A program made the translations under genes and the position numbers. 41,959 nucleotides of DNA from Eubacteriales bacterium (GTDB lineage: Bacteria; Bacillota; Clostridia; Lachnospirales; Lachnospiraceae). Positions 23,746 to 31,859 of this stretch are shown one piece after another. The notes under the pieces were generated by a model. It did not search any database, had not been told where the DNA came from, and saw only the letters and a list, made by a program, of their open reading frames with translations. The stretch lies in the NCBI GenBank assembly GCA_030527665.1, contig JAUNAK010000019.1:1-41959 (forward strand). Reading direction: 5' to 3'. Position 1 is the stretch's first letter. Each line of letters opens with the position of its first letter.

Positions 23746-24675
23746 TTACTCTCCCCACATAGCGTTCATTTCGATCAGGTGATAGATCGCCATCCTGACA
23801 GGATCGACGATAGTCTCTTCTGATAAGTTTCTCTGCTCCTCTGCAGCTTCCGTCATCACCAGACGATATTTGCGGGCTGCATCCCTGAAAATTTTGCTCA
23901 TATAAAAACGAATACTGCGCAGCAATGCTTCATCCTTCACCGGATATTCGGAAACATGCTTCAGAATCTCTATGCAGCCCTCCACATTTTTCATCCGCGG
24001 TATACTGCTCATGATGGAATCCTCCCGAAAACGACGTATGAAAAATTCGTCATTGGTCACCCGGATCCGGTCTGCATGCATCAGAACATCAAAGGCGAAT
24101 GTTTCATCCTCGTGCAGCATCCCGTCCACGAACCGGATCGTATTTTTCTGCAGGAAATCCCTCCTGTAGAAAAAACGCGGCTGGGACGGCATCCAGTCCC
24201 AGATATCCATCCACTTCACATACAGACTTCGGCCGTCCGTTACTTTCGGATATTCCTGCTTAAACTGTGCATGATTCGTATGAAATTTTTCCTCCAGTGC
24301 ACGGGTCTCGTATATAAACTCCGCTCCGAAGATCTGTACATCCAGCTGCTCAGCCTCTGCCCGTCTGTACAGTTCTTCCAAGGCATCCGGACGAATCATG
24401 TCATCGGAATCCAGAAAATACAGATATTTTCCGCGGGCCAGATCCATTCCACGATTTCGTACCGAAGCAAGCCCCATGTTCTGTTCATTTTCATAAAAAC
24501 GGATGCGGGCATCCTTTTCCGCATAAGCTTTGACGATCTCCGGAGATGCATCTCCGCCCGCATCATGGATGCAGATGATCTCCAGATCGTTAAAAGTCTG
24601 TGCAAGCACACTGTCCAGACAGGCACCGATGTATTTTTCCACTTGATAAACAGGGATAATAATTGAGATTTTCAT
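23746..24675 (-). CDS. Family 2 glycosyltransferase
   Basis: 309 residues, GT-A fold: 'ISIIIPVYQVEKYIGACLDSVL', 'ICIHDAGGDASPEI' (an unusual replacement of the common DDGSxD), and 'LYFLDSDDMIRPDAL' (DxD). The C-terminal part is helical, similar to capsule GT2 enzymes of Firmicutes. It is homologous to the other soluble GT2 of the operon but shorter, lacking the C-terminal nucleotide-binding-like domain. Cytoplasmic; probably extends a lipid-linked glycan. Donor unknown. Confidence 0.92.
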   Translation of the reverse strand: MKISIIIPVYQVEKYIGACLDSVLAQTFNDLEIICIHDAGGDASPEIVKAYAEKDARIRFYENEQNMGLASVRNRGMDLARGKYLYFLDSDDMIRPDALEELYRRAEAEQLDVQIFGAEFIYETRALEEKFHTNHAQFKQEYPKVTDGRSLYVKWMDIWDWMPSQPRFFYRRDFLQKNTIRFVDGMLHEDETFAFDVLMHADRIRVTNDEFFIRRFREDSIMSSIPRMKNVEGCIEILKHVSEYPVKDEALLRSIRFYMSKIFRDAARKYRLVMTEAAEEQRNLSEETIVDPVRMAIYHLIEMNAMWGE

Positions 24676-24765
24676 AACATTTCTCTCCTTCCTGCTCTAT
24701 TGAAAAACAGGGGCAGCTTAAGAACTGTACATAGGCATGGTGCCTCCTGCACCCATGCGCCGGGG

Positions 24766-27036
24766 CTAATGGATACCGCTGGCTGTCGGACTGTGTTCCG
24801 GGATCCGCTTCTCCACCGGCGGATAATGGTAAAAGTCGTAATAGGCTCTGCGGAGATATCCCTCTGTGTCCGCCGGAACACTGACCATCCGGTCACCCAG
24901 CGGGATACGGCTGCTTCCGGCAAACCAGCTCTGTCTGTACCGCGTGTGAATATAGGGCAGAAATCCATTGGACATGAAGTAGTCCTTTGTGCAGGTATTC
25001 TCATATCGGGTGCAGATCCGGTCATGGATCCGGTAGATCATTTTCAGCGGAATCAGTTTTCCTGCCGTCGATAAGCCCCATACAGCCAGCCGTGTCTTTC
25101 TGTCCTGATTCCGATATTCCTGCTTATCTACGTAGGCACGATGTCCCATTCCCAGTCCGTAGATTCCCCGTACCAGTGTCATCTGCCGTTTATGCTTTTT
25201 CGGATCATCCGATGCCTTATCAAGAATAAAAATATCCAGAGGAAGCTTATTCTCAAAGCGGGGATCACATTTTCCGGCAACTTTGCGGAATACATTTCCA
25301 GGCACCGGTTCTTTCATATAAAGCACCCGGCACATAAAATCCAGAAAGCCGCCGATCCCGGACGCATCCAGATAGCAGAAATCCTCTCCCAGTTCCTTCG
25401 GAGCAACTCTGCGAAAAACTTCGAAATCCTTTCTGGTCATCGCAATATCCACATCATCATCCCAGGGAATGATATCCCCGTGACGAACAGCTCCCAGAAG
25501 CCCTCCGAATACCAGATAGTAATGAATATCATATTTTTGACAGATGCGGTCCACCTCATCCAGAAGCAGGTACAGGATCCGATGAATCGTATCCAGATAC
25601 TCCCGTTCTGCCTTACATAACTCCGATACATCACAGATCTGCTCAAAACGTTCACCTGCCGGAAGCCGGAATTCTCCCATGTCTTCACCTGCCACAGACA
25701 GTCGAACCGTCGTATCACGGTCCGCAGTCAGTATCAGCTGCAGCCCGCTTCTGGAGATTCCCGGATCCTTCAGAACAGCGGCAAAGCTTTCCGTGAAGTT
25801 TTCTCCTGCAATATGGCTGACTACATAGGGATCCTGGTCATACTTCAGACCAGGATGCCCGGTCTCAGCCGCTCCCATATATACAATATGTACATCGGCA
25901 GCATCCGCTTCCAGTCGAACCGTATAGCCTCTGGCATCCAGAAGCGATAATTTTCCCTTCTGCACATGTTCCGGATACAGACCGTTCTCTCTTGCCAGCT
26001 GCTCCGCAAAGGCGGCATCGAAGGAATCTTTTTTTCGTTCCGGTATCCTGGCAAGCAGACCTTCCATCTGCTCCAGTGACATGCCGTATACACGGTAAAA
26101 CAGTTTTGCATAGCTGGGCGTAAGCCTGTATTTCGAAGATAATGCGTATTCTTCACAATATCCCCATTGATAGATCTTCCGGAGCGGTTCGATCGTACTT
26201 CGGATCACATTCTGCATCGGTTCTGTCCGATAAGAGGTTCCAAATGTCCGGTTCATGCTCCCGGCAAACTGTTCCACCGGAAGATTTCCCGCTCCTTTCC
26301 CCATTCCCATCAGGGATCCGTCGATCAGAACCGGTCTGTTCAGATGCAGCTCTGCCGCATGCATGCCATGCGCCAGTGACAGATCCAGATTGTTATGAGA
26401 GTGGATACCGACAGCCATTCCGCCGGGAAGGAGCCGATCCGCTGTCTTCAGATGCTCAATCACTTCCTCTTCGCTCATACAGCCGAAACTGTCCACCACA
26501 TACACACCGGCGGCCTCCGGCAGCTGCTTTGCGATAGAGACAAGCAGATTTTCATATTCATACTCGCTGTATCTGGTACAGACCATCGGCTGTACCATCA
26601 GCACATAACCTTTTTCCAGAATAGAACGTCCTGCCTGCAGCGCCTGCGCCGCTTTTTCTTTATGAAAACAAAGGCGGACAGCATCGATACCGCCGGCATG
26701 ACGAGCCGGCAGTTCCTCCGGGGGATATTTTCCATAGTCGATCATGACCGTATAGAGTATCCCCTCTTTTTTCCCGTCGGACAGCACCTTCTCCGCAGAC
26801 ACCATATCCGCATACTCGGTTCTTCCTTCGCTGCTTCCCTTCTTCTTATCCAGATAGCCCAGCTCAATGCATTCCACACCGGAATCTTCCAGCGCATGCA
26901 GAATCCGGCGCATGGTGGCAGCACCAAAATTAAAGTTATTGACACAGCCTCCGTCACGCAGCGTACAATCCAGGATCCGTACGGAACGGTTTTGTTTTGC
27001 TGCAGCAGGGCGGCTGTTGTTGCTTACTTGTGTCAT
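24766..27036 (-). CDS. DRE-TIM aldolase-LicD fusion protein
   Basis: 756 residues with two catalytic parts. Residues about 18-300 are an HMGL-like/DRE-TIM domain related to 4-hydroxy-2-oxovalerate aldolase: 'ILDCTLRDGG' (Arg-Asp) and 'IHSHNNLDLSLA' (HxHN metal ligands). Residues about 340-465 form a beta-rich linker domain of unknown family. Residues about 470-756 are LicD: 'YYLVFGGLLGAVRHGDIIPW' followed by the acidic DDDVD. LicD proteins transfer phosphocholine or related phospho-groups from CDP donors to glycans; the aldolase domain would join pyruvate to an aldehyde or cleave the product. I do not recall a characterised protein with both. GAGGA precedes the ATG, 9 nt after the GT-C stop. 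Confidence 0.88.
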   Translation of the reverse strand: MTQVSNNSRPAAAKQNRSVRILDCTLRDGGCVNNFNFGAATMRRILHALEDSGVECIELGYLDKKKGSSEGRTEYADMVSAEKVLSDGKKEGILYTVMIDYGKYPPEELPARHAGGIDAVRLCFHKEKAAQALQAGRSILEKGYVLMVQPMVCTRYSEYEYENLLVSIAKQLPEAAGVYVVDSFGCMSEEEVIEHLKTADRLLPGGMAVGIHSHNNLDLSLAHGMHAAELHLNRPVLIDGSLMGMGKGAGNLPVEQFAGSMNRTFGTSYRTEPMQNVIRSTIEPLRKIYQWGYCEEYALSSKYRLTPSYAKLFYRVYGMSLEQMEGLLARIPERKKDSFDAAFAEQLARENGLYPEHVQKGKLSLLDARGYTVRLEADAADVHIVYMGAAETGHPGLKYDQDPYVVSHIAGENFTESFAAVLKDPGISRSGLQLILTADRDTTVRLSVAGEDMGEFRLPAGERFEQICDVSELCKAEREYLDTIHRILYLLLDEVDRICQKYDIHYYLVFGGLLGAVRHGDIIPWDDDVDIAMTRKDFEVFRRVAPKELGEDFCYLDASGIGGFLDFMCRVLYMKEPVPGNVFRKVAGKCDPRFENKLPLDIFILDKASDDPKKHKRQMTLVRGIYGLGMGHRAYVDKQEYRNQDRKTRLAVWGLSTAGKLIPLKMIYRIHDRICTRYENTCTKDYFMSNGFLPYIHTRYRQSWFAGSSRIPLGDRMVSVPADTEGYLRRAYYDFYHYPPVEKRIPEHSPTASGIH

Positions 27037-27045
27037 TATGTATCC

Positions 27046-28449
27046 TCAAAACATACCCGAGTTCCTGGCTGCTGCCAGAAATGCAGGAATCGTAAAAGTC
27101 AGAAACAGAAGCAGAAATCGCAGACGGATCAGATGCATCCGGTCACTCTCCTGTCCCTTTGCAAAATCATCCAGTGCATATTTCGGATGCTTAAACAGAA
27201 AGACTGCCAGAAAGACCGCCGACAGTATGGAATTGGTGGTATTGGCATCGATGGACGGAAGAAAATCCTTTCCCACGACACTGTATTGCGTAAAATCAAA
27301 GATCCGGTTCCATACCAGAATACTCAGCAGATTATAATCTGCATTAAGCGGGTAAAAGCTCATCGTCAGATGAATGAATACCACTGCCGTCAGGGCATCG
27401 ATCCACAGGAATTTCTCGATGTGCCGGCTGATAAACATTCCCAGAACCCAGAACGGGGTCATGAAGATCAGCCACTGCGGGTGCCATTTGGAAAATGCAA
27501 AGATACCAAAACAGATTCCGGAGGACAGATACAGCGACCAGGCCGTTTCCTCCTTTTTGCTTTTCGGATAGACAAAATAAGCCCAGAGCACGATTACCAC
27601 ACAGATCAGCTTGGTGTAGCTGATGGATGCGACACCGGTATCGAAATTTCCGACAGAAACATAATTCAGCGCATTGAAACCAAGCACACTTGCCCGGAAG
27701 TTTGCCGACGGATAATACACAGCCAGTTCCGCCAGAAACGGAAATGCCATCACCAGCAGATATTTGAAAATATGCTGCACTCTTTTCTCCCGAAGAACCA
27801 GCATTGCGACAAAGGGAACCACCGCAAAATACTTGCAGGTCACAGCCACACCGAACCAGAGAGAAAACAGATACATATCCTTTCCCTCGTTCCGATAGTA
27901 ATAATATAACCCGAGGATCACAAAAAATACCGTGATGATATCGTACTGGGCAAAGATAAACTGGCTGTAAAAGCAGAAGGGCGTGGTCATAAATGCATAT
28001 GCAGCCACAGATGCTTTTCGTTCTCCCATTCCCATCACTTTCGCCGTTTTCCGAAGCATCCAGGCACTTCCGCCGTAGAACAGCAAAGACAGAAGCTTAT
28101 ACCAGTAGGCATAATACAGATTAAAAACGGCAATTCCCGGAGGCTCCGAAAGCCCCAGCAGCTTCAGCGGAAGATTCCAGATTGCAAAGAGCCCGAAGGT
28201 GGTCGGCATATAGTTGGCACCGTAATCCTGTGTCCACTCGTGTACATGATCATAAAAACCGCCGATTCCATGGTAATAGATCCAGGAACGGTTTCCTGTA
28301 TAAAGTGTATCGACATGGATATAGCTTATAAAGCAAAACAAGGCGATCACGGCAAGAAGAACAAGATCTCCCCGTGACAGCTTATCTGTTTTCCCCCACA
28401 TGGCGGTCATTTTCTCTTTCATTCCGCTGTTCTGTTTCTTATTTGTCAT
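27046..28449 (-). CDS. GT-C family membrane glycosyltransferase
   Basis: 467 residues with about eleven membrane spans. The start at 28449 is preferred over 28470 because TAAGGAT precedes it and the longer form has no ribosome site. The extracytoplasmic first loop holds polar and aromatic residues ('YHGIGGFYDHVHEWTQDYG'), 'FAQYDIITVFFVILGLYYYY' and 'FSKWHPQWLIFM' resemble motifs of GT-C mannosyl/glucosyl transferases, which use polyprenyl-phosphate sugars outside the membrane. With the GtrB-like enzyme and flippase it could complete a three-component glycosylation system. It might instead be the missing polymerase, but the GT-C look is stronger. Confidence 0.8.
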   Translation of the reverse strand: MTNKKQNSGMKEKMTAMWGKTDKLSRGDLVLLAVIALFCFISYIHVDTLYTGNRSWIYYHGIGGFYDHVHEWTQDYGANYMPTTFGLFAIWNLPLKLLGLSEPPGIAVFNLYYAYWYKLLSLLFYGGSAWMLRKTAKVMGMGERKASVAAYAFMTTPFCFYSQFIFAQYDIITVFFVILGLYYYYRNEGKDMYLFSLWFGVAVTCKYFAVVPFVAMLVLREKRVQHIFKYLLVMAFPFLAELAVYYPSANFRASVLGFNALNYVSVGNFDTGVASISYTKLICVVIVLWAYFVYPKSKKEETAWSLYLSSGICFGIFAFSKWHPQWLIFMTPFWVLGMFISRHIEKFLWIDALTAVVFIHLTMSFYPLNADYNLLSILVWNRIFDFTQYSVVGKDFLPSIDANTTNSILSAVFLAVFLFKHPKYALDDFAKGQESDRMHLIRLRFLLLFLTFTIPAFLAAARNSGMF

Positions 28450-28498
28450 AGTTGTATCCTTAACTTCCATTCAAGTCGAGCTCTGCGAGACTTCGCGC

Positions 28499-28542
28499 GG
28501 GATTCGGGGCAGCTTCAGCTGACATCTTCCCATCCGAATCCC
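28499..28542. repeat. Inverted repeat between rfbG and the GT-C gene
   Basis: Perfect 9-bp arms GGGATTCGG and CCGAATCCC enclose a 26-nt loop with an AGCTTCAGCT mini-palindrome. It lies next to palindromic copy B and may belong to the same element or act on mRNA processing. There is no T-run. Confidence 0.5.
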
Positions 28543-28560
28543 TGCACATCCTTTCGGAGC

Positions 28561-28651
28561 ATTTATCTCAGTCGGAGATCAGACTCCCACTGATGTGCTT
28601 TTATAATTGCTCACCACTTGCAGAAGAGGGAGTCTTCTCGCCTGAGATAAA
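28561..28651 (+). repeat. Dispersed palindromic element, copy B, overlapping the rfbG 3' end
   Basis: Outer arms TTTATCTCAG (28562-28571) and CTGAGATAAA (28642-28651) bound imperfect inner arms around AGACTCCC and GGGAGTCT. The right half (28602-28651) is the part shared with copies A and C. It covers the last about 16 codons and the stop of rfbG. Confidence 0.75.
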
Positions 28652-29815
28652 CGCCTTCTCAAATCGATCGATCTGCGCCTGCATGACCGGCCGGATATCT
28701 TCTCCTGCCGCATCGGCCGCATACCATTCCACTGTCACTTCCATGGCCGTGTCCATATTCCAGACCGGTGACCAGCCGAAAGTCTTCTTCAGCTTTGTAC
28801 AGTCCAGAGTAAGGATCTTCGCCTCGTGGGGTGCCTTGTTCCCGTTTTTCCCGTCTGCACCGTCCGGTGTTCTTCCTGCAGTCTCCTCCGGTCCCGTATG
28901 GTTTTCTGCCGTGTTTCTGCAGCTTTCCGAAACCGGTACGGAAAGGAGCGCCCCATCCGGTTTCTTTTCCGCCCGGCGATTCCAGCTTTCAAGAAAACAT
29001 CCGGTAAGTCTGCCGACGGTATAAAAATCACAGGGATCGGGTCCTGCATTATAGCTTCCTGCCAGATCCGGATCCGCATATTGGCCGGCAGCGATCATCA
29101 GATAGACATAGACCGGATCCAGCACATGCTGGAAGGGACGGACCGCATCCGGATTGCGAAGCTGCACGGCTTCTCCCTTTATTGCTGCCCGCACACAGTC
29201 GGGAATGATCCGGTCTGCCGCAAAATCACCTCCGCCGATCACATTGCCGGCCCGGACGGTTGAAACGGAAACCTGTTTTTCCCGCAGAAAAGACCGCAGA
29301 TAGGACGCTGTGACCAGCTCGGAACAGGATTTGGAATTGGAATACGGATCAAACCCGTCCAGAACATCCTCCTCCGTAAAGGCTTCAGCTTCTTCCGTGT
29401 TTCGATAGACCTTATCCGTTGTAACATTTACAAAGGACCGCACCGATGCGGTTCTTCGAATACATTCGCAGACATTGACAGTCCCCATCACATTCACGGC
29501 ATAGGTATCTACCGGATTCCGATAGGACTCCAGCACGATCGGCTGCGCTGCCATATGAATGACGATCTCCGGCTGCACCTCCTCGAAGACCTGCAGCAAA
29601 TGCGGCAGATCCCGTATGTCCCCGATCTCGGATCGGATCCTGCCGGCAATACCGCTTCTTTTGAACAATACGGCATCTGCCGCAGGTTCCCGTGCATACC
29701 CGGTCACTTCCGCACCCATTTCAGCCAGTACCATGGACATCCACGTCCCCTTGAACCCGGTATGTCCGGTAAGAAGCACTCGCTTTCCTTTGTAAAACTC
29801 TCTGTCAAAAGTCAT
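28601..29815 (-). CDS. rfbG: CDP-glucose 4,6-dehydratase
   Basis: 404 residues (family usual about 360). Extended SDR enzyme: 'LLTGHTGFKGTWMS' NAD-binding motif, 'NVTTDKVYRN' with the catalytic Thr, 'PYSNSKSCSELV' (YxxxK). It converts CDP-D-glucose to CDP-4-keto-6-deoxy-D-glucose in the cytoplasm, the second step of the 3,6-dideoxyhexose route, with rfbF and rfbH in the same operon. Two oddities: a hydrophilic, low-complexity insert at about 285-333 and a C-terminus ('KTPSSASGEQL') supplied by palindromic element B. The catalytic core is intact. Confidence 0.93.
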   Translation of the reverse strand: MTFDREFYKGKRVLLTGHTGFKGTWMSMVLAEMGAEVTGYAREPAADAVLFKRSGIAGRIRSEIGDIRDLPHLLQVFEEVQPEIVIHMAAQPIVLESYRNPVDTYAVNVMGTVNVCECIRRTASVRSFVNVTTDKVYRNTEEAEAFTEEDVLDGFDPYSNSKSCSELVTASYLRSFLREKQVSVSTVRAGNVIGGGDFAADRIIPDCVRAAIKGEAVQLRNPDAVRPFQHVLDPVYVYLMIAAGQYADPDLAGSYNAGPDPCDFYTVGRLTGCFLESWNRRAEKKPDGALLSVPVSESCRNTAENHTGPEETAGRTPDGADGKNGNKAPHEAKILTLDCTKLKKTFGWSPVWNMDTAMEVTVEWYAADAAGEDIRPVMQAQIDRFEKAFISGEKTPSSASGEQL

Positions 29816-29836
29816 TTCCGGTATTCCTTCCTGCGC

Positions 29837-30799
29837 TTATTCCTCATCAAAATTGATCCTTCGCTCCTCCACAACTACCGGACGATGGATCACACGGGTA
29901 TTGATATTCAGAATATACTCTCCCATCACTCCCATAAAAAACAGCATTATGCCGCTCATAAAGAACATACCGATGACCATCGGCGCTGTTCCGGCTGAAA
30001 ACTGATGCCAGTGCGTCAGCTTCATGATCAGATACACGATTCCGGCAACAAAACTGCAGAAAGAACTAAGTACACCGACGAATGTACAGAGCCGAAGCCC
30101 CACCTTGGTATAGGAGGTAATGCTCAGCATGGCTGCATCATAGAGGGTATAGAAGTTATTGTGGGTTTTTCCCGCTCTCCGCAGCGGCTGCTCATATTCC
30201 ACGGTCGTCAGGTTAAAACCGGCTCCGTATTCCGCAACGATTCCCCTCACAAAAGGCACCGGATCATCCAGCTCACGAAGAAGGGATATAAAGGTCCTGT
30301 CATACAGACCGAAACCGGTAAAGTGTTCGATCATCTGCACACTGGACATGTTTTTGATCATCTTGTAATACAGAGTCCGCAGTCCGTAGATCAAAGCATT
30401 TTCCTTACTGGAGCTTTTGACGCCGCTGACGATGCGATGCCCCTTCTCCCATTCCGCCACGAACCGCGGCAGGATCTCCGGCGGGTCCTGAAAATCACAG
30501 CACATCGTAATCGTACAGTCTCCGGTCGTCTGGCACATGCCGTGAAACGGAGAATTGAACTGGCCGAAATTGGTCACATTGAAAATAGCCCGGATCTTTT
30601 TGTTGTCCGCACAAAGCTCCTCCAGCTTTTCTCTGGTTCCGTCCGTGGATGCGTTGTCGATAAACAGAAGTTCATAATCGTACCCGGACAGTTCTGTCTG
30701 CAGAACCCGGATCACCGCCTCACTGATGGGAACCACATTTTCAACTTCGTTATAGCAGGGAATCATAACACTGATCTTTTTCATTTTCTTCTTACTCAT
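29837..30799 (-). CDS. GtrB-like polyprenyl-phosphate glycosyltransferase
   Basis: 320 residues. GT2 domain with 'ISVMIPCYNEVENVVPISEA', 'LLFIDNASTDGT' and 'CCDFQDPPEILP' (the D-x-Q-D-P-P motif of DPM1/GtrB enzymes), then two C-terminal membrane spans (about 232-295). Such enzymes transfer a sugar from a nucleotide donor to undecaprenyl phosphate on the inner face. Its start overlaps the epimerase stop by 4 nt (ATGA), so the two are translationally coupled, suggesting the epimerase's product is its donor sugar. Confidence 0.92.
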   Translation of the reverse strand: MSKKKMKKISVMIPCYNEVENVVPISEAVIRVLQTELSGYDYELLFIDNASTDGTREKLEELCADNKKIRAIFNVTNFGQFNSPFHGMCQTTGDCTITMCCDFQDPPEILPRFVAEWEKGHRIVSGVKSSSKENALIYGLRTLYYKMIKNMSSVQMIEHFTGFGLYDRTFISLLRELDDPVPFVRGIVAEYGAGFNLTTVEYEQPLRRAGKTHNNFYTLYDAAMLSITSYTKVGLRLCTFVGVLSSFCSFVAGIVYLIMKLTHWHQFSAGTAPMVIGMFFMSGIMLFFMGVMGEYILNINTRVIHRPVVVEERRINFDEE

Positions 30800-31749
30800 T
30801 TCCTATCATACTCTGTCTGTGACCGGCACCAGCGGATCGTACGTTCCGCCCCTTCCGCGAAATCGATCTCAGGAACAAAACCGGTATCTGCCGTCAATTC
30901 CGTAAGATCCGCACACAAATGCATCACCTGCTTCGGCCCATAGGGAATTCTGCCGAACCCCGGCTCCAGCGACGGATCGATCTGATCCCGAAGGATCCGC
31001 ACATAATCAGCCAGCGGCCGTTTCTGTCCGCTGCCGATCGGATAGACCTTACCGGATATTCCTTTTTCTCCGAGAAGATACAAGGCTCTTCCGCAGTCAT
31101 CCGCATACAGATAATCCCAGATCTGCTCTCCCCCGGAAAGCACCGGCTGTTCACCGCGCAGAAAGGATGCAATACACTGCATGATCATCGTCTGCCGGCG
31201 GTCTCCCGGACCGTAGATACTGAGGATCCTGGGCCAGATATGTTCAATGCCAAGTTTTAAGCAGAGTTCTCTGGACATCTGCCCGGCACACAGCTTTGCC
31301 ATCCCGTATCCGTTTTCCGGAAAACAGGGCGTATCCGCACGCAGTGCCGCCTCCTGTCTGCCGTATTCCGCCTGTGAACCGGCACCGACAAATCTGCGGC
31401 ATCCCAGTTCCTTTGCGGTATAAACCGCATCCAGTGTGTACTGAATATTTTTTACCTGACCGGACAGATCGTCTCTGGTGCCGCCGAAGGTCCCGTCCCA
31501 GGCCAGATGATAAAAAACATCCACGCCCTTCTTTTCCTTCTTATCGATCGTCCGTACCATCGCCGGAAGCTGCTCCAGTTCCTGCAGACCGCATTCCAGA
31601 ATATGGAGCTGTTCGGATTCCGGCAGAACATGCTTCCGCTTCGAATCCGGGCGGCAGACTGCAATTACCTCGCAATGATCTGCCAGTGCCTGCCCGATCA
31701 GAGCCAGACCGACCGCCCCTGTTGGTCCTGTGATCAGTATTCTCTTCAT
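30796..31749 (-). CDS. NAD-dependent epimerase/reductase of a CDP-sugar
   Basis: 317 residues, extended SDR fold: 'ILITGPTGAVGLALIGQAL' (GxxGxxG), 'GAGSQAEYG' (catalytic Ser) and 'YGMAKLCAGQM' (YxxxK). It resembles sugar 4-ketoreductases/epimerases such as the CDP-abequose/paratose and YerF group, but substrate cannot be assigned from sequence. It lies between the ThDP enzyme and the GtrB-like transferase, a position suited to reducing the ketone left after ThDP-dependent C2+ addition. GGAAAGGG precedes the ATG. Confidence 0.87.
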   Translation of the reverse strand: MKRILITGPTGAVGLALIGQALADHCEVIAVCRPDSKRKHVLPESEQLHILECGLQELEQLPAMVRTIDKKEKKGVDVFYHLAWDGTFGGTRDDLSGQVKNIQYTLDAVYTAKELGCRRFVGAGSQAEYGRQEAALRADTPCFPENGYGMAKLCAGQMSRELCLKLGIEHIWPRILSIYGPGDRRQTMIMQCIASFLRGEQPVLSGGEQIWDYLYADDCGRALYLLGEKGISGKVYPIGSGQKRPLADYVRILRDQIDPSLEPGFGRIPYGPKQVMHLCADLTELTADTGFVPEIDFAEGAERTIRWCRSQTEYDRK

Positions 31750-31807
31750 AGATTCCCTTTCCTCGTCTGTATTCTGCTGTTTCAGCTTCCAACCGCTGAG
31801 ACATCTT

Positions 31808-31855
31808 GTTATTACTCACCACTTGCAGAAACGGAAGTCTTCGCTTTAAAGATAC
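31808..31855 (+). repeat. Dispersed palindromic element, copy C
   Basis: Lies in the 110-bp gap between the ThDP gene stop and the epimerase start, same orientation as copy B. It shares the core CTCACCACTTGCAGAA with B and is slightly shorter and more diverged at its distal end (GCTTTAAAGATA). Confidence 0.7.
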
Positions 31856-31859
31856 CTAC

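Noticed and set aside
26395-27909. 504-residue plus-strand open frame opposite the aldolase-LicD and GT-C genes
   Set aside because: No ribosome site, His/Gln/Arg-rich shadow composition, and it runs across the junction of two well-supported genes on the other strand.
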